Assembly (NCBI GenBank): GCA_024229115.1
Contig: JAAEST010000122.1
Location: 62,001 to 126,000, forward strand
Direction: 5' to 3'
DNA: 64,000 nucleotides
Source of the DNA: Oligoflexia bacterium
GTDB lineage: Bacteria > Bdellovibrionota > Bacteriovoracia > Bacteriovoracales > Bacteriovoracaceae
A program made the translations under genes and the position numbers. Of the stretch, positions 33,478-41,864 are shown piece by piece. The first letter of the stretch is position 1. Each line of letters starts with the position of its first letter. The notes beneath the pieces were generated by a model. It was not told the origin of the DNA. It was given only the letters and a program-made list of their open reading frames with translations, and ran no database searches.

Positions 33478-33771
33478 ATGTTAAGGAAGGCATTAAACTC
33501 AATTCTAATCCTCTGTAGTTTTCTGTTTACGATCGCTGTAGCAGAAGTGACTCATGATCATGATCACCATCATATTGAAGCCTATCACGAGTGTTCGGTT
33601 TGTTTTTTCTATAAGAGTACAAATCAAAATGATCTTTCTTTCAGTGATCCGAGTCTTTTATTAAGATCTCCAAGTTTGATAGATGTCATAGAGTTTTCTC
33701 ACTCAATTACCAATTATGTATTTCTAAAAACTTTCTTTAAAAAAGGTCGAGCCCCGCCAACTCTTTGTTAA
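33478..33771 (+). CDS. Small His-rich secreted protein with CxxC
   Basis: Read from the ATG at 33478 this has 97 residues (a TTG two codons up is possible). It has an N-terminal hydrophobic signal, then a metal-binding patch THDHDHHHIEAYHECSVCFF and a C-terminal basic tail ending in Cys. It resembles the small DUF2946-like proteins found next to metal transport genes. Its last bases, including the stop codon, form one arm of the hairpin that buries the next gene's ribosome binding site, so translation of this gene may unlock the next. Confidence 0.6.
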   Translation: MLRKALNSILILCSFLFTIAVAEVTHDHDHHHIEAYHECSVCFFYKSTNQNDLSFSDPSLLLRSPSLIDVIEFSHSITNYVFLKTFFKKGRAPPTLC

Positions 33772-33791
33772 TTTAATTTTTTAACAAGGAG
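33761..33791 (+). promoter_or_regulatory. Hairpin covering the DUF2796 gene's ribosome binding site
   Basis: Bases 33761-33771 pair with 33781-33791 over 11 positions (one G-U), around a 9-base AT loop. The 5' arm contains the end of the upstream gene; the 3' arm contains most of the AAGGAGG for the ATG at 33797. This fits translational coupling. The arms TTGTTAA/TTAACAA could also be a protein operator. Confidence 0.6.
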
Positions 33792-33796
33792 GAAAT

Positions 33797-34297
33797 ATGA
33801 GGTTATTAAGCCTATCAATAATAGCTTGTGTCTTATCATTGAATACCTATGGACAAAAGTCTTTAGGAAAACATGTTCATGGTTCTATTGGATTAGATAT
33901 TGCTACTGATAAAAAGCAAATTCTAATTATGTTAAAGGGACCATCAGACAGTTTTCTTGGGTTTGAATATAAAGCTAAGACTAAAGAAGAAAAAGAAAAA
34001 CTAAATAAAGTAAAGAACTTACTAACTAAAAAAGTAACAAGTCTTTTTGGAAAAGAAATTGAAAGTTGTAAAGCAAAGTCTCCTCAGTTTAAGCAGACCT
34101 TTCAAGGCAAGGGACATAGTGAAGTACAGCTTGAAACCTATGTAGAATGTCCTGATAGTGTGAAAGGGAAGACGATGGAAGTTCAGCTTATTTCTAAATT
34201 TCCAAGAATGGAAACGATTCATGTTCAATTATTAAGAGAAGATGGAAGTGTTGTGAGTAAGAAATTTAAAAAATCAAAATTTGAATTAAAACTATAG
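33797..34297 (+). CDS. DUF2796/ZrgA-family periplasmic metal-binding protein
   Basis: A 166-residue protein with a signal peptide (MRLLSLSIIACVLSLNTYG) and the DUF2796 opening GKHVHGSIGLDI, then long Lys/Glu-rich strands. The E/K-rich middle takes the place of the His-rich linkers of other members. The relative ZrgA is part of a zinc uptake system in Vibrio. AAGGAGG precedes the ATG by five bases, inside a hairpin. Followed by His-rich lipoprotein, DUF3299 protein and an ABC exporter-type pair, matching the Zrg set. Confidence 0.8.
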   Translation: MRLLSLSIIACVLSLNTYGQKSLGKHVHGSIGLDIATDKKQILIMLKGPSDSFLGFEYKAKTKEEKEKLNKVKNLLTKKVTSLFGKEIESCKAKSPQFKQTFQGKGHSEVQLETYVECPDSVKGKTMEVQLISKFPRMETIHVQLLREDGSVVSKKFKKSKFELKL

Positions 34298-34321
34298 CGT
34301 CGAAAGACAAAGGAATTAAAA

Positions 34322-34756
34322 ATGAAGTCAATTATTTTAACAATGATCTTAGCTTTTACTGTTTCATGTGCTCATAAGCATGAACACAAGCATGACCACG
34401 CGAATATTGAAGATGCTCATAAACATCATGTTGATTGGAAGGCTGAGCATAAGAAGCTTGCTATGGATCACAAAGAAGCAGCAAAAGTTTTCAAAAAAGT
34501 GAAGGCTTATATGAATGAGCATCAAAAAGATATTGTTGCCCATGAACAAGCCATGAAAAAACATCATAAGCTTTTAAAGCAGGCACAGAAGAATAAAGAT
34601 TCAATGAAAGCAAAAAAGCTTAAGTTAGAAGCCGGACGTCTTCATGCAGATATGGCCGATAAGCATGAGCATCATGAAGAAGATCATGCAGAATTAATGG
34701 AGCTTGTAAGAAAAATGAAAAGCTTCTTAGAGGAGCTGGAGTCACATGATCATTAA
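34322..34756 (+). CDS. His-rich metal-binding lipoprotein
   Basis: A 144-residue protein: lipoprotein signal with lipobox VSCA (Cys16), then HKHEHKHDH and further His clusters (HKHHVDWKAEHKKLAMDHKE, HEHHEEDH), ending in SHDH. The rest is a long amphipathic helix rich in Lys, Glu and His. Likely a periplasmic metal buffer or chaperone, for zinc on context. The DUF3299 gene starts within its last codons. Confidence 0.72.
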   Translation: MKSIILTMILAFTVSCAHKHEHKHDHANIEDAHKHHVDWKAEHKKLAMDHKEAAKVFKKVKAYMNEHQKDIVAHEQAMKKHHKLLKQAQKNKDSMKAKKLKLEAGRLHADMADKHEHHEEDHAELMELVRKMKSFLEELESHDH

Positions 34757-35216
34757 GAAAACTCTACTTACATTTATATTTACATCATTAATAAGTTCGG
34801 GGCTCTTTGCAGCCCCTACTGAGGTGAAGTGGAAAACATTTTCGCAATATAATTTAAAAACGAAAACTGTAGGGAAAGACCTCAAGAAGGTATTAAATAA
34901 GAATATTTCAATTATTGGTTTTATGATCCCTTTGGATTATTCAAAGAAGACAATTAAGGAATTCTTACTTGTGCCATACTATCCTAGTTGTGCTCACGTT
35001 CCTCCGCCTCCGCCTAATCAAATTCTAAAAGTTCAGATGAGTGGTAAATCGGGGATTAAACCGAGCTATTTTCCAGTGAAGGTTACTGGTGTCACTAAAT
35101 TAGTAAAAGCCAATAAGAAAAAAGGAACACCAATAGGCGAAAGCGAAGGGCAAATGATGTATATGCCTGAAGGTGTTTTTTCAATGAAGGCTTCTAAAAT
35201 TAAAGAAATGAAATAA
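34746..35216 (+). CDS. DUF3299-family secreted protein
   Basis: A 156-residue protein with a signal peptide and the family's hallmark FLLVPYYPSCAHVPPPPPNQ (about residues 74-93), with IGFMIPLDYS before it. Family members are found with DUF2796 proteins and LolD/MacB-like ABC proteins in metal uptake loci of gamma-proteobacteria. Starts 11 bp before the end of the His-rich lipoprotein gene, with GGAG as ribosome binding site. Role in metal handling is inferred from context. Confidence 0.85.
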   Translation: MIIKKTLLTFIFTSLISSGLFAAPTEVKWKTFSQYNLKTKTVGKDLKKVLNKNISIIGFMIPLDYSKKTIKEFLLVPYYPSCAHVPPPPPNQILKVQMSGKSGIKPSYFPVKVTGVTKLVKANKKKGTPIGESEGQMMYMPEGVFSMKASKIKEMK

Positions 35217-35896
35217 TGAATACGGTAGAGTTAGAAAATATTAAGTTTAGTTATCAGAATAATGTCGATGTTCTTAACATTGAATCATTAGAGATTGTTA
35301 AAGGTGAACGAGTCTTTATTCACGGGCCTAGTGGAAGTGGGAAAAGTACACTTTTAAATCTCTTAGCAGGGGTTCTCACTCCTAGCTCGGGTAGCCTCAA
35401 AGTTTTAGATAAAAAGCTAAATGATCTTTCTGTTTCTGAAAGAGATAAGTTTAGAGGGGATCACATTGGTTTTGTTTTCCAAAGTTTTAACCTCATTCCT
35501 TATCTAACAATTAAAGAAAATATTTCTCTACCGTATCGAGTTTCAAAGATTAAAAGGAATAAAATTTCAGATATTGAAGAAGAGACTTTAAAAATTGCAA
35601 AGCATTTAAAGATTGATAATTTTCTCGATCAAAAGGTATCAAGACTTAGTATTGGTCAACAACAAAGAGTTGGTGTGGCCAGAGCTTTGATCGGAAATCC
35701 TGATATTGTTATTGCCGATGAACCAACATCTTCTCTTGATGATGAGGTCACTGATAGCTTTATGAACCTTTTGCTTGAGAAGCAAAAAGAGTCCGGATTC
35801 ACACTTATTTTTGTCAGTCATGATAAGAGATTAGAAAAGCATTTCAGTAAGGTGATTTCTTTAAGTGAAATAAATAAAGCAGGAGGAAAATTATGA
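35216..35896 (+). CDS. ABC transporter ATP-binding protein (LolD/MacB type)
   Basis: A 226-residue ATPase with Walker A GPSGSGKST (about 39-47), Q-loop VFQSFNLIPYLT, signature LSIGQQQRVGVARAL, Walker B IVIADEPTS and H-loop FVSHD. The spacing is that of LolD/FtsE/MacB-type mechanotransmission ABC systems. It starts with TAATG overlap on the previous stop and forms one transporter with the permease that follows. Confidence 0.93.
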   Translation: MNTVELENIKFSYQNNVDVLNIESLEIVKGERVFIHGPSGSGKSTLLNLLAGVLTPSSGSLKVLDKKLNDLSVSERDKFRGDHIGFVFQSFNLIPYLTIKENISLPYRVSKIKRNKISDIEEETLKIAKHLKIDNFLDQKVSRLSIGQQQRVGVARALIGNPDIVIADEPTSSLDDEVTDSFMNLLLEKQKESGFTLIFVSHDKRLEKHFSKVISLSEINKAGGKL

Positions 35897-37146
35897 TCAG
35901 TTTTCTCTCTTTAAAGTCACTTGCGAGTCGAAAGTTTATTTCTTTCCTAAGTATTCTCTCCATAGCATTATCTCTTTCTCTCTTCTTAATGGTTGAGAAA
36001 CTGAGAAAAGGAGTAGAGGATGGTTTTACTAATACGATCTCAAATGCAGACTTAATTGTGGGTTCTAGAAGTGGTCCATTGCAGTTACTTCTTTATACTG
36101 TTTTTCACATGGGATCTCCTACAAATAATATTCGCTTTAGCTCTTATGAGGAAATTAAGAAGAATCCTATCATTGATTGGACTATCCCGATCTCTTTAGG
36201 AGATTCATATAAAGGTCATCGAGTGGTTGCGACTGATGAAAACTTTTTTAAGCATTATCAATTTCATGGCGATCGAAATGTTGAGATGGATAAAGGACAG
36301 TGGGCTTCTGGAATTTTTGATGTTGTTTTAGGTTCTCAAGTTGCAAAGAAGCTTAATCATAAAATGGGAGATAAGCTGGTCTTAAGCCATGGAATTTCAG
36401 AAAAAGCTGTTCTTGAACATGATGATTCCCCCTTTGAAGTTACAGGAATTCTCAAACCTACAGGGACACCATTAGATAAATCGGTCTTTATTTCTCTTTA
36501 TGGAATGGAAGCGATCCATGTGGGCTGGGAAAGTGGTGCTCCAAATTACGAAGATACTACTGATAAATCGAAGTTAACAAGAGATGATCTCAAAGTAGAA
36601 CAGCTGACTTCATTTATATTGAAAACAAAGAATCGCTTTGCTCTTCTTCATTTAAATCGCTTTATTGGAGCTTTTGAGAAAGAGCCATTAATGGGAATTA
36701 TTCCTGCTGTAACATTAACTGAGTTATGGGGGTTATTAGATCAGCTGGAAAAAGCGTTTCTTGCGATTAGTTTCTTCGTTGTTCTCATTGGTTTTCTGAG
36801 TGTTCTCATCTCTCTTTATATGTCTCTTAATGAAAGACAAAGAGAAATGGCTATTCTACGCTCGATTGGTGTTTCGCCCCTGAAGATAACGACACTTCTT
36901 ATCGTTGAAGCAACTTTTCTTTCGATTATTGGATGTTTATTGGGCTTTGCTCTTCAATATATTTTCTTAGGAATTGTAAATCCAATTTTAGAAGCGAATT
37001 ACTCAGTATTTATTCCTATGACTAAGCCTAGTGCAAGGGAGTTTGTAGTTGTCGGCTTATTTATTCTCTTAGGTCCATTGTCAGGATTAATTCCAGCGTT
37101 AAAGGCCTACAAGACTTCATTACATAATGGATTGTTGGTGAAATAG
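35893..37146 (+). CDS. FtsX/MacB-like ABC permease
   Basis: A 417-residue permease of the type VII (FtsX/LolC) group: one N-terminal helix, a large periplasmic domain (about 40-275) and three C-terminal helices containing LNERQREMAILRSIGVSPLKI, the coupling region. Such permeases usually drive periplasmic mechanical steps, not simple import. AGGAGG precedes the ATG, which overlaps the ATPase stop. With the ZrgA-like protein it likely forms a metal uptake or periplasmic metal-transfer machine. Confidence 0.9.
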   Translation: MISFLSLKSLASRKFISFLSILSIALSLSLFLMVEKLRKGVEDGFTNTISNADLIVGSRSGPLQLLLYTVFHMGSPTNNIRFSSYEEIKKNPIIDWTIPISLGDSYKGHRVVATDENFFKHYQFHGDRNVEMDKGQWASGIFDVVLGSQVAKKLNHKMGDKLVLSHGISEKAVLEHDDSPFEVTGILKPTGTPLDKSVFISLYGMEAIHVGWESGAPNYEDTTDKSKLTRDDLKVEQLTSFILKTKNRFALLHLNRFIGAFEKEPLMGIIPAVTLTELWGLLDQLEKAFLAISFFVVLIGFLSVLISLYMSLNERQREMAILRSIGVSPLKITTLLIVEATFLSIIGCLLGFALQYIFLGIVNPILEANYSVFIPMTKPSAREFVVVGLFILLGPLSGLIPALKAYKTSLHNGLLVK

Positions 37147-37170
37147 AGTCTCTAGAGTATAATCTTGAAT

Positions 37171-38370
37171 ATGAAATATCCTGAATTTATAAAAGTAGAG
37201 AAGTTTAATAGCTTGCATGACAATATGTCTGAGGTTGAGCTATTACGTAAATTTTCAGAGAACTTAAAAGTCATTCATACTTTAACCACTTCTCATTACA
37301 CAGACTTTAATCAGTTGATTAAGGAATATCTTGAAGCTGGTTTAAAAATATTTGATATGGATATTGGTATTGTCTCAAATATTCAAGGACAAGATTATCT
37401 GGTTTGTGATGCAGTCACTCCAGATAATAGTCTAGGTGAAGGTGATAAGTTTGAGCTTGAGGGAACTTATTGTAGGGAAGTTGTGAAGTCTCAGCAGGTG
37501 ATTGGTTTTCCCCATGTTGGTTCTTTAGAGGAAATGAAAAGCCATCCAGTTTATCAAAATATGAAATTAGAATCTTATCTATCTGCTCCTATTTTTAAGG
37601 AAGGAAAGATTTTTGGTACTCTTAACTTCTCTTCAACTAGAGTCCGTGAGTTTGGGTTTTCAGAGCAAGAAAGAGATCTTATTTCTATGATGGCTTCTTC
37701 TATTGGAAGCTTTTTACTTTTAAGAGAAAAAGAAGAAAATATTGAAAACTCTTATCAAAGAATTAGAAAGCTTACAGCTTATGTTGCTCATGATTTAAGA
37801 AGCCCACTAGGAAATATATTAAGTATTGCTGAGATCATGCCTGAGTTAGAAGAAGATGAGAGAAATGAGTTTTTAGAAGTTATTAAAAACTCATCTCAAA
37901 AAAGTATGGAAATAGTGAAGACTATTCTTGAAGCCGCGATCTTGGGAGAAGGAAAGATTACTTTAGAGAAGAGAAAAGTATCTTTTGAGAAAATCTTCAA
38001 AGAGGTTGAGAGAGAGTTTCAGAGTAAGTTAGGAAACTTGAAGATTGAGACGAAATTTGACTCTGGAGTTCTTGAACTTGATAGGGAAAGAATGATTCAA
38101 GTAATTTCGAACCTACTATCTAATGCCATTAAGTATTCGAAAGAAGGGTCTGTCATCTCAATTAATTCAAAAAAAGAAAATGGAAAAGTTTACTTTGAAA
38201 TGAAAAATATTGTTGATGATGAGCTTGTTAAGAATAAAATCGTAGGCTCATCAGAAGAAAGCTCTATTGGCTTTGGTCTTGAAATTGTTAATGAAATTTT
38301 AGCACTTCACGACTCAAAACTAGAGACCAAGACAGAATCAGGTATATATATAGCATCATTTCTTCTCTAA
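37171..38370 (+). CDS. GAF-domain sensor histidine kinase
   Basis: Read from the ATG at 37171, 399 residues. A GAF domain (about 30-190; SYLSAPIFKEGKIFGTLNF is its core), then HisKA with phospho-His in AYVAHDLRSPLGN, then HATPase with QVISNLLSNAIKYSKEG and the G2 box reduced to GFGLEIV. The G1 box normally DxGxG is not clearly present (MKNIVDDELV instead), so ATP binding may be altered. Cytoplasmic; no response regulator beside it. Confidence 0.87.
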   Translation: MKYPEFIKVEKFNSLHDNMSEVELLRKFSENLKVIHTLTTSHYTDFNQLIKEYLEAGLKIFDMDIGIVSNIQGQDYLVCDAVTPDNSLGEGDKFELEGTYCREVVKSQQVIGFPHVGSLEEMKSHPVYQNMKLESYLSAPIFKEGKIFGTLNFSSTRVREFGFSEQERDLISMMASSIGSFLLLREKEENIENSYQRIRKLTAYVAHDLRSPLGNILSIAEIMPELEEDERNEFLEVIKNSSQKSMEIVKTILEAAILGEGKITLEKRKVSFEKIFKEVEREFQSKLGNLKIETKFDSGVLELDRERMIQVISNLLSNAIKYSKEGSVISINSKKENGKVYFEMKNIVDDELVKNKIVGSSEESSIGFGLEIVNEILALHDSKLETKTESGIYIASFLL

Positions 38371-38436
38371 CTTTAGTCTAGGTTTTGTCTATCCAACATT
38401 GAGAACTTCTAAGGTATCCTTAATTGCGGGGTTCTT

Positions 38437-38955
38437 ATGAAGTTTTTATTAGTCTTTTTACTTTTATTTTTTTCAACAGGTTGTAGCTCTATGGATTACA
38501 AGAAGACTGTATCGAATGTTGATATCGATCGCTTTATGGGAAAGTGGTATGTGATTGCTGGTCGATTTACCTTCTTAGAAAAAGGTGCTCATAATGCTAT
38601 TGAAATCTATACATGGAATGAAGAGAAAGAAAGAATTGATATTGATTTCAAATTTAATAAGAATTCTTTTACAGGAAAGATAAAGAAAATTCCTCAAAAA
38701 GCATGGATTTATAATCAGGAAACAAAGGCTCATTGGAAAGTAAGTCCCTTCTGGCCATTAAAGTTGGATTATTTGGTTATTGCTCTAGACGATAACTATG
38801 AGTGGGTGGCCATCGGTGTTCCTAATCAGAATTATCTCTGGATTATGGCAAAAGATTGGAATATGACAGATGCTAAACTTGAATCAGTTATTAAAGAAAT
38901 TGAAGAGGTTGAATATAACACAAAAGAGATTGTTAGAATCCCTCAACAATGGTGA
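38437..38955 (+). CDS. Lipocalin (Blc-like) lipoprotein
   Basis: A 172-residue protein: lipoprotein signal with lipobox STGC (Cys16) and the lipocalin opening VDIDRFMGKWYVIAGRF (GxW motif), later AIGVPNQNYLWIMAKDW. Bacterial lipocalins of this sort (Blc) sit in the outer membrane and bind fatty acids or lysophospholipids, helping membrane repair. It overlaps the end of the convergent DUF2878-SDR gene. Confidence 0.93.
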   Translation: MKFLLVFLLLFFSTGCSSMDYKKTVSNVDIDRFMGKWYVIAGRFTFLEKGAHNAIEIYTWNEEKERIDIDFKFNKNSFTGKIKKIPQKAWIYNQETKAHWKVSPFWPLKLDYLVIALDDNYEWVAIGVPNQNYLWIMAKDWNMTDAKLESVIKEIEEVEYNTKEIVRIPQQW

Positions 38956-40324
38956 TTAACTTCTCTTTTAGTTTTTCACTTTTCTTTGTGAACCAGAAGA
39001 GATGAGACTTAACTTTCTTACGGTCAAAGTATAGCCCACCAGACTCTATATCTTTCTTCGTTGATAGCAACCAGAGAATTGTATCAGCGCCTTGAGCTGG
39101 ACTTCTCAGTCTTCCTTCCATTTTTTCAGCAAAACCTGGAATAGCAGAATCTACACCTGGAGTCGCCGCCCAGCCTGGGTGCATAGCCGTTACTACTTGC
39201 TCATTAAAAATATTTTTAAAGTATGGTAGGAGAGTTACTTGTGCTCTTTTTACATTGGCATAAGTACCAACTTTATCGTACTTACTACTAGGGTCAATTT
39301 CTTTTTCAAAAATGTCATTGAGATCTAGAGGTCTAAGATACATTCCGCCACTAGTTACCCAAACAATTCGAGCACCTTTGTTAAGCTTATTTTCTTCTTT
39401 TAATTTCTTAGCCATGAGAAAATGGCCAATAAGCTGCGAAGCAAACTGAGATTCAACTCCCTGCTCGTTATATATCCTTCCATCAGGCATTCCTCCAGCA
39501 TTGAGTACCAGAAAGTCTAAAGGTTGAGTAATAGAATTAACGACTGACTCAATCTGGTTCCAGTCAATCATATCAAATTGAACAAAGTTAATTCTTTCAT
39601 GGCCCTGGGCTGCTTTTTGACCTTTTTCATTATTCCTGCCAGTGATGAGAACATTAACTCCTTGTTCGGCCATAGTTTCAGCACATGCATGACCAATTCC
39701 AGAAGTTCCTCCAGTTATTAAAGCATTAGTTCCTGCCTCAAATATTATATCTTCATCAAATTCTTTCTTATGTCTGAGGTAACCACTTAAGTCAAAACTA
39801 TAGTAGATACTTGCATCTAAAATCTTATTCCACATAAATCCCTCATAGAAAATTTTAATACTTAATGGAAAGAAAATACCCCATCCAATAGCAACTGCAA
39901 CAAAGTATAAGATAGATAATGGTTCAATCGGAGAGAGCTTCGCTCCACCAAAATAGGCTGAGAAACCACCAATCGCCCCAAGCAAGAAATGGAAAACTTT
40001 TGGCTTCTCCGATAAGTAATCTAGAATGTCCCCATAGTAACCGAGGAAAACCACATAGAGTGAAGTTAACCATAGAGGAAAAGTTTCTTGATGGTAATCT
40101 ACTAGATTAATCTTTTCGAATAAGCTTTCTTGAACAATTCCATAAATGACAAAGAAGGTGAGGGAGAAGAGGTAATGTCCTTTTGTAACCTTTGGTTTAT
40201 ATATAAAGTAGTTAGATATAATAAAAATGACAGCAGCGATGAATAGTGGGATTTCATATTGATAACCGTAGGCAACACAGACATACCAGTATGCTTGTAA
40301 GAATAAAATTTTAGCTATCTTCAT
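38933..40324 (-). CDS. DUF2878-like membrane domain fused to a short-chain dehydrogenase
   Basis: A 463-residue fusion. Residues 1-165 form five or six membrane helices that resemble DUF2878 (the first helix LQAYWYVCVAYG fits its start). Residues 195-455 are an SDR with TGGTSGIG (204-211) for NAD(P), NAG in FLVLNAGGMP, and active-site YANVK (YxxxK). The SDR half resembles DHRS12-type reductases. In other bacteria these two proteins are usually separate genes near lipocalins and lipid-modifying enzymes. Its upstream neighbour is also a membrane-enzyme fusion. Confidence 0.82.
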   Translation of the reverse strand: MKIAKILFLQAYWYVCVAYGYQYEIPLFIAAVIFIISNYFIYKPKVTKGHYLFSLTFFVIYGIVQESLFEKINLVDYHQETFPLWLTSLYVVFLGYYGDILDYLSEKPKVFHFLLGAIGGFSAYFGGAKLSPIEPLSILYFVAVAIGWGIFFPLSIKIFYEGFMWNKILDASIYYSFDLSGYLRHKKEFDEDIIFEAGTNALITGGTSGIGHACAETMAEQGVNVLITGRNNEKGQKAAQGHERINFVQFDMIDWNQIESVVNSITQPLDFLVLNAGGMPDGRIYNEQGVESQFASQLIGHFLMAKKLKEENKLNKGARIVWVTSGGMYLRPLDLNDIFEKEIDPSSKYDKVGTYANVKRAQVTLLPYFKNIFNEQVVTAMHPGWAATPGVDSAIPGFAEKMEGRLRSPAQGADTILWLLSTKKDIESGGLYFDRKKVKSHLFWFTKKSEKLKEKLITIVEGF

Positions 40325-40328
40325 TTAT

Positions 40329-41360
40329 TTAAATCCATTCAAGTTTTCTATCAGGTTTAGCATAGGACAATCGACCAATTGATTCTGTCGAATGATAATT
40401 ATCAAGTCCTGAAACGCAGATAGTGCCAGCTTTTTCTATATTCAACTTTCCATCATTTTCTAAGCAATCCTCTGGGAAGTAGATATCTTTAATCTGGCCA
40501 ATTAATAAGATCGTGCCATTCTCTTCAATTCTTTGTTCTCTTTTAAACTCAAGTGCTATTTTAATTTTAGATTCATGGACAAAAGGAGCTTTAAAGTTTT
40601 TTAGATATTGTACTGTAAGACCACATTCCTGGAATTCACTTTGCTCTGGACGATATCGTGCAGATGTTTGATGCGACTCTATTACAATGTCATTATTAAC
40701 ATGATTGATAGTAAAAACTTTTGTTTCACGAATATTTTCTAAGGTATCTCTTCTTACAGTATCAGGTCTAATAATTAATCCTACTAGAGCCGGTGATGCC
40801 CCAAGGTGAAAGACTGAGCTAACAATAGACAAATTAGTAGCACCATCTTTATTTTGTGTTCCTATTAGATTTGCCGACTTAAAGCCTGAGAGCGAGTTAA
40901 TAAGTCTTGCTCTTTTTCGGTCTTCAAACTTTGAGAACTCTATTTCCGAAAGATGATTCATTTGTGACGACACTCTAGAAGTCGATTGATATTTTCTATA
41001 GAGAATCAATCCAAAAGGGATCCACCAGATTAAATCATTAAAGATGATATTGATTCCAAAACTCAAGGGAAAGACTTCTTTGTAAAGAGCTCCTGCAAAT
41101 CCTATAGGGCCAAAAACTTTTCCTAAAAATCCTACTAGGACAATTGGCCAATGCCTCATTGGATTGAAGGCACTGATGTAGTATCCAAGACCATATACGG
41201 CCACGATCATTCCAACACATTGCCAGATTTCTAGATAGTTCGGTCGTGTTGCTCCTGTTAGTTCAAATATATGATGTGGAAAAAGAACAACCCATGTTCC
41301 CCATATAATATTATAGATACCAGCAAGAATTAATGTGTATTTCATCCAAGGAGGATTCAT
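40329..41360 (-). CDS. Membrane-anchored flavin reductase-like protein
   Basis: The ATG at 41360 overlaps the upstream stop (ATGA), giving 343 residues. The first ~125 residues hold four membrane helices; the rest is an FMN-binding split barrel of the flavin reductase type (SGFKSANLIGTQNKDGATNL, FHLGASPALVGLIIRPDT). It should bind FMN on the cytoplasmic side and act as a flavin or substrate reductase. Fusion of these two halves is unusual. Five bases separate it from the downstream SDR gene. Confidence 0.8.
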   Translation of the reverse strand: MNPPWMKYTLILAGIYNIIWGTWVVLFPHHIFELTGATRPNYLEIWQCVGMIVAVYGLGYYISAFNPMRHWPIVLVGFLGKVFGPIGFAGALYKEVFPLSFGINIIFNDLIWWIPFGLILYRKYQSTSRVSSQMNHLSEIEFSKFEDRKRARLINSLSGFKSANLIGTQNKDGATNLSIVSSVFHLGASPALVGLIIRPDTVRRDTLENIRETKVFTINHVNNDIVIESHQTSARYRPEQSEFQECGLTVQYLKNFKAPFVHESKIKIALEFKREQRIEENGTILLIGQIKDIYFPEDCLENDGKLNIEKAGTICVSGLDNYHSTESIGRLSYAKPDRKLEWI

Positions 41361-41782
41361 AAAGTAACCAATTTCGATAGAAAAATTAAAAGAACGAAGC
41401 TTCTTAAAGACCATAGATATGTTCTTAACCAATTTGTATAAACTAAACGATCGATTAATTTATAGTCTTTTTTTAATACTAAGGATTTATGAATTGGAAC
41501 ACTGATAAAAGCCGTAATTAGCCAAATTGTAATAACGCTTAAAAAATTTACTATAGTTAATGAATTTGTATTTAAGTAAATTAATAAAAAGGCACTGACC
41601 AATTCAACGATCATGATAGGAGCCACAACTTTAGTCATATTGTGCTGATGAAAGTGTGAAAACTCTTTAAAACTTTCATTATTAACAAAATGAAATGAAG
41701 GATAATGAACAGCCTGTATTGTCCATATTAAGCCTGTGAGAAACAAACATGAAAGTATGTGGATTAAGATGATAATTTCCAT
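41357..41782 (-). CDS. Four-helix integral membrane protein, first gene of the SDR operon
   Basis: A 141-residue protein with four membrane helices and conserved-looking polar spots within them (QAVHYPSFHFV, HFHQHNMTKVVAPIM, SVPIHKSLV). The histidines suggest a haem or metal in the membrane. A weak similarity to DUF1772/DUF4149-like families is possible but I am not sure of it. It overlaps the flavin-reductase gene by four bases. Confidence 0.6.
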   Translation of the reverse strand: MEIIILIHILSCLFLTGLIWTIQAVHYPSFHFVNNESFKEFSHFHQHNMTKVVAPIMIVELVSAFLLIYLNTNSLTIVNFLSVITIWLITAFISVPIHKSLVLKKDYKLIDRLVYTNWLRTYLWSLRSFVLLIFLSKLVTL

Positions 41783-41864
41783 GGTATTTAGAGATTACCA
41801 TGTGAATCACAGGGACAAAGTATTTCAGGCCAGACAGAAGCTAGACAACAGCATTGTTAAAGAT

